Shown here one piece after another: positions 1 to 9,563 of a stretch of 23,545 nt of DNA. Within the stretch, counting starts at the first letter, position 1, and every line of letters starts with the position of its first letter. The notes below the pieces were generated by a model. That model was not told where the DNA came from and made no database searches. It saw only the letters and a list, made by a program, of their open reading frames with translations. The position numbers and the translations under genes were made by a program. The DNA is from Hypsibius dujardini (taxonomy: Eukaryota > Tardigrada > Eutardigrada > Parachela > Hypsibiidae): positions 1 to 23,545 of the forward strand of contig LRSR01013092.1 of the NCBI GenBank assembly GCA_001579985.1, read 5' to 3'.

Positions 1-303
1 AATCAACCACATCAAACCATATCAAAGGTTGTTGTCAAATTTTTTTTTGGAAGCAGTTCAAGCAGGCAAGCTTGTTCTTTCTTCATTAGTTGTTAGTAAG
101 AAAATTTTTATTTGTAATTTTTTCTGTTATTGCGACTGATCCTGTCAATCAACGCAGTCAATCAATCAATCAATTGATGCTATTTGCTCGTGTAATTTAT
201 CGATCAATACATCAATCAACGGCCGCTTGTGTGATGAAAGGGCGGGAAATTTGTGCGTGTCTTTTTTCCTCGTTTTTGCAAGTGCAGTTTTGTCGTGTTG
301 CAG
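1..303. other. Intron or upstream DNA before the first visible cyclin-like exon
   Basis: I see no coding exon here. It ends in a pyrimidine-rich splice acceptor (tgtcgtgttgcag) at 303. A short (AATC)n run lies near 145-176. Because the exon at 304 begins in phase 0 and its protein lacks an N-terminus, this stretch is probably the end of an intron whose upstream exon is outside the window. Confidence 0.5.
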
Positions 304-525
304 GCCTTTTTGAAGGATGACATGTCGCTGGAGTCGCTGCAGATGGCCATCGCGTTTGTCGACCGGTTCGTCGGCCGGTTCTGCGGGGAATACGCCGGGG
401 AGATCGAGGACGCCCCGATGGAGTGCGTCTTCGAGGCGGCGCTGGTCATTGTGGAGCAGCTGCTCGACGACGGGGCCGTGCAGTTCGAGGGGGAGGGCGA
501 CCGGAAAAAGCCGGACAATGTGCAG
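304..525 (+). CDS. Cyclin-like gene, exon with first cyclin box
   Basis: This is a 74-codon exon, phase 0 at both ends, with acceptor ttgcag at 298-303 and donor CAG|GTATGT at 526. It contains the FVDRFVGRF stretch that matches the 'DRF' helix of cyclin boxes. GC content is clearly higher than in the flanking introns. Confidence 0.65.
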
Positions 526-3500
526 GTATGTGACGGGCGCGACGCAGACAGGCAGACAGACAGGCAGACAGACAGACAGACAGACAGACATGCAGACAGA
601 CAGACAGACATGCAGACAGACAGACAAATAGACAGACAGGCAGACAGACAGACATGCAGACAGACATGCAGACAGACATGCAGATAGGCAGGCAGGCAGG
701 CAGACAGACAGACAGACAGTCAGACAGACAGTTTCGCTTCAGTCGTTCTGCGTTGTTCATTGGTCATTATTTATTTTTGGATTTTGAAATATTGTTACTA
801 GCACTTGTTTAGAAATTTGTTTACATGTCTGAATTCCCTTCTTTGAAATCTGAAGCTGATTTCACAGAGGTTTTATGCAGCGTCGTTCCTGTTGATTTCA
901 ATTGATTATCAACAGGTGGTTACTGTTCGTCCAGACGACGACGCGTCCATTCACATTTCCATACAATAGAATGGCAGCCATTTGATTAGAAAGTAGGACG
1001 CAAGACAGCCGTCTTTAAAATTGTTCGGTGATTATTTGTAAAGGGGATTAATGAGGGCTCGTGCACAGGAGAAATCTCCAGTCACATCAAAGACGACAGA
1101 GAAAGGGGGGACACATTTTTGAATGTGTCTTGAGTCGACTGACCATTGAATGGCGGGGACAATGTGGGTTGGCCGTCTTTCGAATGGACAGCATGCTTTG
1201 ACTGTCTGTCTGTCTGACTGACTGTCTGTGTCTGACTGACTGTCTGTGTCTGACTGTCTGACTGACTGTTTGTCTGACTGTCTGTTGTCTGTCTGACTGT
1301 CTACTGACGGCTGACTGTCTGTTTGTCTGACTGACTGTCTGTTTGTCTGTCTGACTGACTGACTGACTGACTGACTGACTGTCTGTCTGACGGACGGACG
1401 GACGGGCAGAGGTTCGTACTGACCAGGCGGTCGGTGTTCGCGCCTCCTTCCAAGACGACACACTACTTCACGCTCGGTCGGACACACACCTGCCACCAAC
1501 CCCCGCAGTGGTCGGTCAGTCGCCACCTTCTTTAAAGTTTAGACCGAGGAAGGGGAAATGAAATGATGGCGGTCTTAATCGAGATGATTAGCGGGATATA
1601 ATCCCAATTTCCGCCGCTCCTCAAGGCACAGGCAGACAGGGACCGGCGGTGGCCCATTGTTGGGGGTTTACGTGGGTGGGAGTTGTTTCATTGCTAACCG
1701 GACGGGGGTCAAAATTTGGGAGGGGTTTTTGAACATTTTGGACTGGTAGAATAAATTTACTGTCTCTGTAAAGCTCCTGTGCCTATTTGTCTGGTCTTTG
1801 TATTGTTTGCCTTGAGAGCTGTCCAGTTGTCTGTCTGTCTGACTACAGGACTGCATGACTGTCTGTCTGTCTGGCTACAGGACTGCATGACTGTCTGTCT
1901 CTCTGACTACAGGACTGCATGACTGTCTGTCTGTCTGCGCAAGTGCAGGTATGACTAACTCGGTGCCTGTGTACCTATTTCTCCATCTGCCTAAGGGCTG
2001 TCTGTTTGTCTGCTTGTCTGTCTGTTTAATTGTCTGCTTGCTTGCTTGTAGTTTAAGGGCTTGCGTGTCTGTGTCTGCTTCCCGGTGTGTGTGTCTATCT
2101 GTCTAAGTGCAGACATGTCTGCCTGTCTTCTTAACAGCCCGGTTGCTGCCTATTTCGTGTCTGTCTTAATGCTTTCTCTCCTGGTTTCTTTGTAGCTCAC
2201 CATCAAGCTGATGCTGGACGTCACCGGGTGGGAGGTGATCGACTGCACCGCAGCCTCCTTCGTGCCGCACTTTATGGAGCACGCCGGGGTGCGCCAGTAC
2301 AGCCACTGCCTCCGCCAACAGATCCTCGCTGTCACGACGCTGTTTATGATCGGTGAGAACGGAAAAGAAAACAAATGGTTTTATTGCCCAATCCTTCTAG
2401 GGTCATTCGATATGTTTGCATCGGGCCTCGCCGCCGACAAGCCCAAAACACGGAAGAAATCATACTAGCACATGTATATCCATCCAGTTAGAATGACTTT
2501 AAACCGCAACTTCCTAATACGAAGCGGAGCAATTAGCATTTTCGTTCAGAGCTTGAGAGTCGTGATTGACTATTTACTGTTTATTGCTTTCGCGCGAATG
2601 AGTCGATGGGAACGATCGAGTCAGTCGCGAAGGTCCATTTCAGAGTTGTCTGACTGACTGTCTGTCTGTCTGACTGCCCGTCTGACTGTCTGTTTGACTG
2701 TCTGTTTGACTGTCTGTTTGACTGACTGACTGTCTGCCTGCCTGTTTGACTGACTGACTGACTGTCTGACTGATTGTCTGTCTGCCTGTTTGACTGACGG
2801 CTTGTTTCGCGTGACTGATTTTAGACGATCGAGTAAATTGGTCAAGGATATGGGTATGCTATTAGGGGGGGGGGGGATTTAGACGCGCCTTATCAGGCTT
2901 GATCATAATTCGTAACGCGGAAATTGTCGTCAAATTATTGCGAAAATTGCCGCGTGAGAAACGGATCGATGTGTGCTCTGGTAGGGATTAGTGGTTTCGT
3001 TCGTGGGACCTCGGGAGTGAGTAATAGACGAACATGCCGACACAGATAGGATAGCGTGACCTTCACCTTTCGTTGTTAATTTATGTTTGCTTTTTGCTGT
3101 CTGCGAGATTTGTTTGTGCTTGCAGGTCTGATTGTGTTTTTGCCTGCCTGAATGACCTGTTGCCTGTCTGCCTCTGTTCTTTTCAGCCTGTTTGTCTGAG
3201 TATTTTGGTCTCAGTTTTCCAACATGTCTGCCTTACGTTCTGTTACTGTCTATGTGTCTGACTGTGTGCCTGTCTGCCCATCTGTCTGACTAAGCTTTTG
3301 CCTGTCTGCCTCCATGCTGTCTGCCTGTCTAAATGCCATTCAATCTGGTTTGTCTGAATGCACTGCTGTCTGTTCTCTAGCTTGTCTGTCTCACTTTCTG
3401 TTACCTTGTCTATCTGTCTGATTGTCTGTCTGTGTATCTGTCTTCCTGCCTGTGTGTCTGTCTGTCCGTTTATTTGACTGCCTAAGAGCCCCTGTCGCAT

Positions 3501-5903
3501 GTCGTCATCGTCGCAAGGTCTTCCTGACACCATAAACGCCCAGGTCAGAGACCGTACACCCCCAAAAGCACAATTACTGTCAAAATATGACTCCTCCAGC
3601 TTGCCCTTTTTTCACCCCACAAATGGCGCCATCGAATGCACAGATTGCGTTCGGCATCTTGTGCCGTAAATCGGTAATTGATGGACGGAGGGAGGCGATC
3701 GCGATGTACGAAAATGAAACACGGTCCGCTGATCACAAGTTCCCTTTCAGGCAGCCGGGCCATCTTGACCATCGGCCAGCAGTTCAGTGCTCTCTCTCGC
3801 TCCTACCGGCAGCTGAATCTCTTAATTAACGATTTACGGGCTTAGTCCCGTTTCGCCTCTCGTCCCCTTACAGTAACAGACAGACAGGCAGGCAGGCAGG
3901 CAGGCAGACAGACAGACAGACAGGCAAGCAGGCAGGTCATCACAAAAGACCGCTGATGAGATGAAGAAGACGGCTGGCGTACGATATCGTACGGTCGTAG
4001 TAGTCGTCGTAGTGGGGAGACTAATTACGGTGTCTTGCTTGTCCCGTCGTCTTCCACGAGAGCTCGCGCTGACCATCTGCCTTGAGGAGTAGAGCAGAAC
4101 GAAAGTGTTGGCCATTGACAAGGTGTAGAAATCCAATCGTGCCCTCGGGACAGGCACGCTCCTTTGAAGGTGGTACAAGGTGCAGACAGACAGGAATCGT
4201 GTAGTATAGTGTCTGTCTGTCTGTCTGTCTGTCTTACTGTCTGTCTGTCTGTGTAACGTGGAGTAGTGGAGTCGCCTTTTGATTGGGGCTGAGGTGACGT
4301 CTTGAATTGCCACAGGTTATCCATTCCATTGATCCCTTTTCGGGTATACAGAGATGTGGTCTTTGGGGGTAGGTGATCAAGACAGGGGCAGATGGTGCGT
4401 ATAGCTTGGTCATTCTCTCTTTGGGGCACCGTATAGGCATGGAGTCCGGGTCTGAGTATTGTATCGATATAGTCGCGCTTTATGCCAAACTTTCTCATAA
4501 TGCTATTGACCTTTTGTAGTGGCTTTTTCTTCCGCTGTAAGATGGTCAAAGAAGCTCTGTATGAGAGAGGAGGGAGGGTTGCGCCTCCGTGGAATTTGCT
4601 ATGGACCGAGACAGACAATCTAGCAATGCACCGGCATTCATGGACGCCAGACATGGATCGCGCAGAGGGCAGGCATTTCAGTTCAGACATCACTCCGAAT
4701 TCCGATATTTGTCTGTAATTGAGGCCGAATGTTGAGAGTAAAAAGAAATCATATGCATACGTGCGGGATATAGGCAGACAGACAGGCATGCCAGGCAGGC
4801 ACGCCAGGCATGTGTATAGGCAGTAAAGTCAACCATGCAAATAGGCAGGCAGATAGGGAGGTAGATAGGCAGACACGCCAGGCATGTGTGTAGGCAATAC
4901 AGTCAACCAGACAAATAGGCAGGCAGGTAAACAGACAGACAGACAGACATTTGACCAGGCAGACTCGGGCAGAAAGGCACATCATCAAAAAAGTAAAAGA
5001 ATTCGAGCCAGCTCTTCGTACGTGTGTTCTAATATCTGCTTTGCTTTTTCAGACGAAAGAATCGCGGAAAACGTCCCCCAGTCTGCCATGGCTGCCCTCG
5101 CTGTGGTCTTCCAATCCTGGCTCTTTATGGAGAATCTCCACTCCCTCAACTCGCCGATCGAATTTGCTGCTTTCGGATTGCCCCATCCCGCTGACTTCAT
5201 CCGCCAGGCGGTCAACACTCTGCTGCGCACCGGTGGAATGACACTTGATTACGTAAGTTGTTCCACTCACAAGTCAGCACAGACAGCCAGACAAACAGAC
5301 AGACATGGCTTCCACTCTCAAGTCGGCAGATGACAGCCAGACAGACAGACAGCCAGCTAGACAAACAGACCGACAGACAAGCACAGATACAGACAGACAG
5401 ACAGACAGACAGACAGGCAGGCAGATAGACAGACAGACAGACGGACAGACAGACATGGCTTCCACTCACAAGTCGGCAGATGACAGCAGACAGACAGACA
5501 TGCAGACACACAGACAAACAAACAGACAGACAGACAAGCAGAGATACAGACAAGCAGAGATACAGACAGACAGACAAACAGACAGACATGGCTTCTAATT
5601 TCCATCATGCCTTCCTCCGGGAATACTTTTACCTTTCCGCTGTATTTGTAGTTTCTCAAGATGACCGACTACGTCATGACAGCCATCTTCTCCACCAACC
5701 TTCACGACGGCTTAGACCCGCTGACCGCCTGGAAGTTTTGCCACGTGATGAAGGAAGTGTTTAGCTCGCCCTCCGCGGTGTCGCAGCTACCGCAGCTGGA
5801 GCAGGCCTGCCTGGACCTGATCGTGCAATCTCCGCAGTTGGGAGTGACCATTTCCGGTTCACCCTCCTGGTCCGACACGGAAGCGATCGCGGTGCTTATT
5901 TAA
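304..5903 (+). CDS. Cyclin-like protein, four 3'-terminal exons (5' partial)
   Basis: Exons are 304-525, 2196-2352, 5053-5252 and 5652-5903. All junctions are GT-AG and the phases (0, 1, 0) agree, giving 276 codons ending in TAA. The first exon reads like the first cyclin box: a MSLESLQMAIAFVDRF helix followed by MECVFEAALVIVEQLL. The second starts like the linker into the second box (LDVTGWEVIDCTAASFVPHF, compare 'L.W.L...TP.DFI.HF' in cyclins). The third continues with helices resembling D-type cyclins (RQQILAVTTLFMI, then NVPQSAMAALAVVF). Cyclins bind and activate cyclin-dependent kinases, mainly in the nucleus. The N-terminal part of the cyclin fold, with the usual kinase-contact residues, lies upstream of the window, so a kinase partner cannot be judged. 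The last 84 codons are not recognisable. The fold call is an inference from spacing and hydrophobic pattern. D-type is the closest look but is not certain. Confidence 0.6.
541..730. repeat. (CAGA)n array
   Basis: Tetranucleotide CAGA/GACA repeat with variants (GGCA, ATGC, AATA), starting 15 bases after a splice donor. In translation it gives the artefactual DRQT or SVCL peptides. Confidence 0.9.
1196..1403. repeat. (TCTG/ACTG)n array
   Basis: Mixed TCTG and ACTG tetranucleotides, opposite in strand sense to the array at 541, ending in a GACG run at about 1390-1403. Intron sequence. Confidence 0.9.
1820..2125. repeat. Degenerate TCTG repeat with a longer nested unit
   Basis: A unit of about 38 nt, made of TCTGTCTG plus 'gactacaggactgcatga', is present about three times between 1830 and 1940. 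More divergent TCTG-rich DNA follows to about 2125. Confidence 0.75.
2196..2352 (+). CDS. Cyclin-like gene, exon joining the two cyclin boxes
   Basis: 157 nt, entering in phase 0 and leaving in phase 1. Acceptor tttctttgtag at 2195; donor ATCG|GTGAGA at 2353. The peptide TGWEVIDCTAASFVPHFMEH fits the short linker and first helix of the second cyclin box. Confidence 0.65.
2648..2800. repeat. (TCTG/ACTG/TTTG)n array
   Basis: Mixed tetranucleotide repeat in intron 2, with TCTG, ACTG and TTTG variants. Confidence 0.9.
3100..3480. repeat. Decayed TCTG-rich repeat region
   Basis: Many isolated TGTCTG and GCCTG words with point changes. It looks like an old copy of the same repeat family that has lost regularity. 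Confidence 0.6.
3874..3935. repeat. CAGA/CAGG array
   Basis: Short tract of CAGA and CAGG tetranucleotides in intron 2. Confidence 0.85.
4195..4252. repeat. Short (TCTG)n array
   Basis: Two blocks of pure TCTG repeats split by 'ttactg', in the opposite sense to the tract at 3874. Confidence 0.85.
4764..4975. repeat. CAGA/GGCA array with a 74-nt higher-order repeat
   Basis: A segment beginning ACGCCAGGCATGTGT at 4801 recurs at 4875, giving a 74-nt period in which the simple repeat and a unique piece were copied together. The array ends shortly before the acceptor of the next cyclin-like exon. Confidence 0.75.
5053..5252 (+). CDS. Cyclin-like gene, exon with second-box helices
   Basis: 200 nt. 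Acceptor gctttttcag at 5052, donor TAC|GTAAGT at 5253; it enters with two bases that complete a GAC codon and leaves in phase 0. The helices VPQSAMAALAVVFQSW and ADFIRQAVNTLL occupy the positions of D-type cyclin helices such as 'PPSMVAAGSVVAA'. This is a family pattern comparison, not an alignment score. Confidence 0.6.
5253..5651 (+). other. Intron 3 of the cyclin-like gene, with nested repeats
   Basis: Almost the whole 399-nt intron is repeat. A unique word (TTCCACTCACAAGTC and close variants) occurs near 5260, 5309 and 5460, separated by CAGA tracts, and a broken form follows near 5588. Confidence 0.75.
5278..5592. repeat. (CAGA)n array with interspersed 28-nt unit
   Basis: CAGACAGA tracts interrupted by copies of a segment beginning ATGGCTTCCACTC. 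The copy nearest the splice donor suggests the unit came from the intron's own 5' end. Confidence 0.85.
5652..5903 (+). CDS. Cyclin-like gene, last coding exon
   Basis: 84 codons including TAA at 5901-5903, phase 0, acceptor ctgtatttgtag at 5651. The peptide is helical in its first two thirds and I do not recognise it. It would form the C-terminal tail after the second cyclin box. No PEST-like acidic/proline-rich run is seen. Confidence 0.65.
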   Translation, partial: FLKMTDYVMTAIFSTNLHDGLDPLTAWKFCHVMKEVFSSPSAVSQLPQLEQACLDLIVQSPQLGVTISGSPSWSDTEAIAVLI

Positions 5904-6239
5904 GCCATTTTCAGCGGAACACGGTGACTTTTTTTCGAGTGCTGCACGTGTCGGTTGTTTTAGCCCCTGTCTGTGCGTAGATTGCAGGCAGCTATTTATT
6001 TAATCGCCCAATTAAGAGATTAGAAAAACTGACTCACAAAATGGATCACGTGAGCTTAGAATTCGAGTTTCCTGCCTTAATCCCTGGTCTCAGTTTTCAG
6101 CTTTTTCCCAAGTCAGCTATTCCTTCAGTTTATTTTCCTTGGTTTACTTACTTTTTTTTGTCGCCGGTTGAGTTTCCCCCGTTTTTGTCCTCAATTTTCT
6201 CCCTACATGTATATATATAAAAATGTAAAAATAGTCAAA

Positions 6240-6245
6240 AATAAA
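6240..6245 (+). terminator. Poly(A) signal AATAAA of the cyclin-like gene
   Basis: AATAAA lies 337 nt after the TAA stop, in AT-rich DNA. It is the first canonical signal I see downstream on this strand. Confidence 0.5.
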
Positions 6246-6451
6246 ATGATAAATGACTCACCACAGGCGAGTGGCATCGCCTTATCCTATAGGACCTAGC
6301 CAGGTGCTTGATTGCTTGATTTGCTGTACTGTATCCTAGTATACTATAGCACTTCTGGAAATCAAAGTCATCGTACAAATATTAAAAGATATTGCTTTTA
6401 GTGAATAAACCGTGTAGTCCAGTTTTAATTGAAATTTGATAACTATCTTTA

Positions 6452-6650
6452 GACAGACAGACGAGGAGGCAGACAAACAGACAGACAGACAGACGAGGAG
6501 GCAGACAAACAGACAGACAGACAGACAGACGAGGAGGCAGACAAACAGACAGACAGACAGACGAGGAGGCAGACAAACAGACGAGGAGGCAGACAAACAG
6601 ACAGACAGACAGACAGACGAGGAGGCAGACAAACAGACAGACAGACAATA
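6452..6650. repeat. CAGA array with GAGGAGG-containing unit
   Basis: The segment ACGAGGAGGCAGACAAACAG occurs six times (6461, 6493, 6529, 6561, 6581, 6617). The spacings of 32, 36, 32, 20 and 36 nt are all multiples of four, so the unit expanded inside the tetranucleotide register. Confidence 0.9.
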
Positions 6651-6697
6651 CAAACCTAAGTAGACTAAAAGCTCTCTAACTGAAAAACATGATTTTT

Positions 6698-6735
6698 TTT
6701 ATTGAATTCGTCGTTTACTACAGTCACATTTTATT
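6698..6735 (-). terminator. Two poly(A) signals for the ACF1-like gene
   Basis: On the minus strand AATAAA occurs at 6735-6730 and again at 6703-6698, about 545-580 nt after the TGA stop at 7279. Either could end the transcript. Confidence 0.4.
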
Positions 6736-7278
6736 CACCAGCGGCTAAACGACAGGAACTGAACACGACTCAGTATCATCGCGCGCTGTCGGAGAAGCTT
6801 TCAGAAGAAGCCGCCCCAAGGATACGAATTCGTGAGTGGGAATTCGAATGGCAATTGCTGGCTCTTTGGGCAGAAGAGAACGATTCTCAAGGCGATCCCC
6901 TTCCAAATGGGCGCCATCTGTTGGCGCATTTGTCGGGCATTGATTCGCGTGGTTTGTTTTCACTGCCAGTTCGTTCGAAGTTCATGAACAGTTTCGTTTC
7001 ACTTGCATTGCGCACGTTTCACACAAAAGTTATTAGAGCGAATCAAACCAAAAAAAATCACACCAGCAAAGGACATTGTGCACAAACCTCTCAGTGCACC
7101 TAGAGAAATCCTCCAATGAAAGAAACGCGTATCAGGAGTGCCCACGCAGGGTGCGCGGCGATACAAGGAGACTGCGAAATTCAGAAAGCACAAACAACCC
7201 AACATCCTTCCAAACAACTCTCGCACAACTGTTTCTAAAACAGATCTCTTAACAAGGGAAGAACCGTAAAATCTCGGC

Positions 7279-7351
7279 TCATGCTGAACGTTTCGCACGT
7301 TTATGGCTTGTCCCCCATTTGGGATTGGCAGCTTCGTCGGGATCATATTCA
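7279..7351 (-). CDS. ACF1-like gene, last exon with basic C-terminus
   Basis: 73 nt after acceptor agctcttttttgcag. One base completes the codon left by the upstream GC donor, then 23 codons and TGA at 7281-7279. The peptide goes from acidic (EYDPDE) to basic (HKRAKR), the latter looking like a nuclear localisation signal. It replaces the expected bromodomain end. Confidence 0.65.
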
Positions 7352-9507
7352 CTGCAAAAAAGAGCTCCGATTAGATGAGCTCAGACAATTTCCAGGTCTA
7401 TGCCAATCAGCGAGGGGAAAATCAAGGCAAACGCGACCAAATACAAACGGCGGAGAGACAAACAGACAGACAGGCAGTCAGTCAGTCAGTCAGACAGACA
7501 GGGCAGACAGTCAGTCAGTCAGTCAGACAGACAAACAGACCGACAGACAGACAGGCAGGCAGGCAGGCAGACAGGCAGACAGACAGTTACCGAGAAAGTT
7601 ACAGACATGATCACCAAACAGACAGACACGTTAATACAAACACAGGCACTGAGAGATACGAAGACAGTAGAAGTACCTACGTATCAAGCCAAACCACGTC
7701 CAGACAAGCAAAAGAACACAACAGCGTAAACTTGCCTGCCATCCGATCCCGCTGAACTGACAGTCTCAAAATCTTCCCCATTCATCTCCTTCTCGTAAAC
7801 CGCATCATCGTCTTCCTCTTCCTCCTCGCCCATACTGTTTTGTACAGGGTCTTCGCCATCCTGGCTGGTACCCTCCACCAGACCCTTGTAATCGACTCGT
7901 CGACCCCGACCAGACCGCCGGACATCGCTGTTGTTTTCCTCCTCCTCATCGGCAGTGTACTCCTCGTACACGCCGTCATTTTGCAATCTCTGAGCAGCCC
8001 GCGCGGACCGAGACGACGACTTGGAGCTTTTGGTGGGGCCGTTCTCTGTGGGCTCCCCAGCAGACGATGTTGGTGGTGCGGAGTCTTCGTTGTAACTGGT
8101 GACGCCCTGGCGAGCTCTTCGAGTGTTTCGCTGCGGCGGCTGGCAGATGGGACAAATCCATCCTTCATCCGGTAAAACCTGCGAAAATATGACAATCAGT
8201 TAGAGAAACGCCTCATGCCTGGCCGCAAAGCTTGTCCGTCTATCTGTCTGTCTGCCTGTTAGTCTATCTGTCTGTTAGTCTGTCTGTCTGTCTGCCTGAC
8301 TGCTTATCTATCTGCCTATCAATCTATCTGTCTGTCTATCTGATTGTTAGTCTGTCTGCCTGTCAGTCTGTTGTAGGGTCTGCCTGTCCGTCTACATGTG
8401 TGTCTGTGTGTCTGTCTATCTGATTGTTGATTTGTCTGCCTGTCAGTCTGTTGGAGGGTCTGCCTGTCCGTCTACAGGTCTGTCTGTGTGCCTGGCTGTT
8501 CGCCAGAATGCCTGCAACTCGACTACTTCCCGTTTATCTCGATTAGTTTTTGGCCTGCTGCCTAATCTTTACCTCAAGAGGTGGTATGAGACAATCCAGA
8601 TGGAACCTCTTGTCGCTGTAAAGACAACGACAGATTACACCAATGCACAACGAATCGCAGGAATGCCAAAGTACGTGCTCACCATCGGTCACACGCCGCG
8701 ATATTGGAGAAGTCACCGCGTTTTCGGCAAGCCTTGCAGACGGCGCTGTTAGTCGATCGCTCCCAATTCACACACTTCTCAAAGACGCTCAAGTGAATGT
8801 GCAGCTGCGAGAGACTATGGCAGTCCATGACAGAGTTCCGCCAAGCCGCGAGCCGCGTCAGGTCCCTGGCATAATCCACGTTAACTGTCACCAACGGCGC
8901 GGTCAGGTAGCGCGGTCGGACGGTATCCACGAGACGGATGATGCCATTAACGAACTTCCTCACCACCGGAGACTTGAGGATAGGCGCGAGTGTCGGTTGG
9001 ACAATCTCCCCAGACTTCTTCACCGATCCCTTCGTGCTGGCCCCGTCTTCGTCGTTCATCTCCGAATCATCATCATCACTGCTGGCGTCTTCCTCCTCAT
9101 CACGGTTGGCCTTATTATCAACAGGATCCGTCTCGGCTGGCTTCGTACCGTCAGTGAGTTGGATGGGCTCCATGGTGGCGGCCTCGGTGACTTCCATGGC
9201 GTCCGGTGGTATCGAAGCAGTGACAGCATGAGTGGGGGCAGCGGTGGTCGAGACTTTCCCTTCGGGAGAGATGGTCGTGGATGGAGGCGCGGAGATTTCT
9301 GGACTGGGCGCATCGGACATAGAGCAGCCGGCCGTCGCAGGCGTGGCCTCGGCAACCGCTGGTTCTCCACTCAACCAGGCCTCTTGGTCTTGTTCCTGTC
9401 AATAAAGAGATACGTCGGTAACTAGACCAATCAGCGATACTTTGAGCAATACAGACAGACAGTCAGCGAGCCAGACAGACAGAAAGACAGACAGACAGTC
9501 AGCCAGC

Positions 9508-9563
<56 letters not shown>

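Larger units (their letters stand above)
526..2195 (+). other. Intron 1 of the cyclin-like gene, with repeats
   Basis: This 1670-nt intron is bounded by GTATGT at 526 and tttctttgtag at 2195. It holds a CAGA array right after the donor (541-730), a TCTG/TGAC array in the opposite sense (1196-1403) and a degenerate TCTG region (1820-2125). The spacers 731-1195 and 1404-1819 show no convincing exon on either strand. Confidence 0.65.
2353..5052 (+). other. Intron 2 of the cyclin-like gene, with repeats
   Basis: This 2.7-kb intron holds TCTG/CAGA-type arrays at about 2648-2800, 3100-3480, 3874-3935, 4195-4252 and 4764-4975, and a run of at least ten G at about 2866. Between 4256 and 4763 the minus strand is open for about 170 non-repeat codons; I could not assign this to a family. 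No exon joining in phase with its neighbours was found. Confidence 0.6.
5904..7278. other. Convergent 3' regions of the cyclin-like and ACF1-like genes
   Basis: The two genes end facing each other here. It holds the poly(A) signals of both, an array at 6452-6650, and no convincing exon. I looked on the minus strand for a bromodomain (a Tyr-Tyr-x-x-Ile-type ZA loop and a conserved Asn) and found none. Confidence 0.55.

Noticed and set aside
166-760. Several overlapping open frames on both strands rich in SVCL or DRQT
   Set aside because: They translate the CAGA/TCTG tetranucleotide, which lacks stops in most frames. The same applies to the frames at 1032-1526, 2621-2845, 5212-5659, 6336-6663, 7281-7755 and 8232-8752.
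5904-7278. Bromodomain exons of the ACF1-like gene
   Set aside because: I looked for the ZA loop and Asn-containing motif on the minus strand and found only short frames without them.
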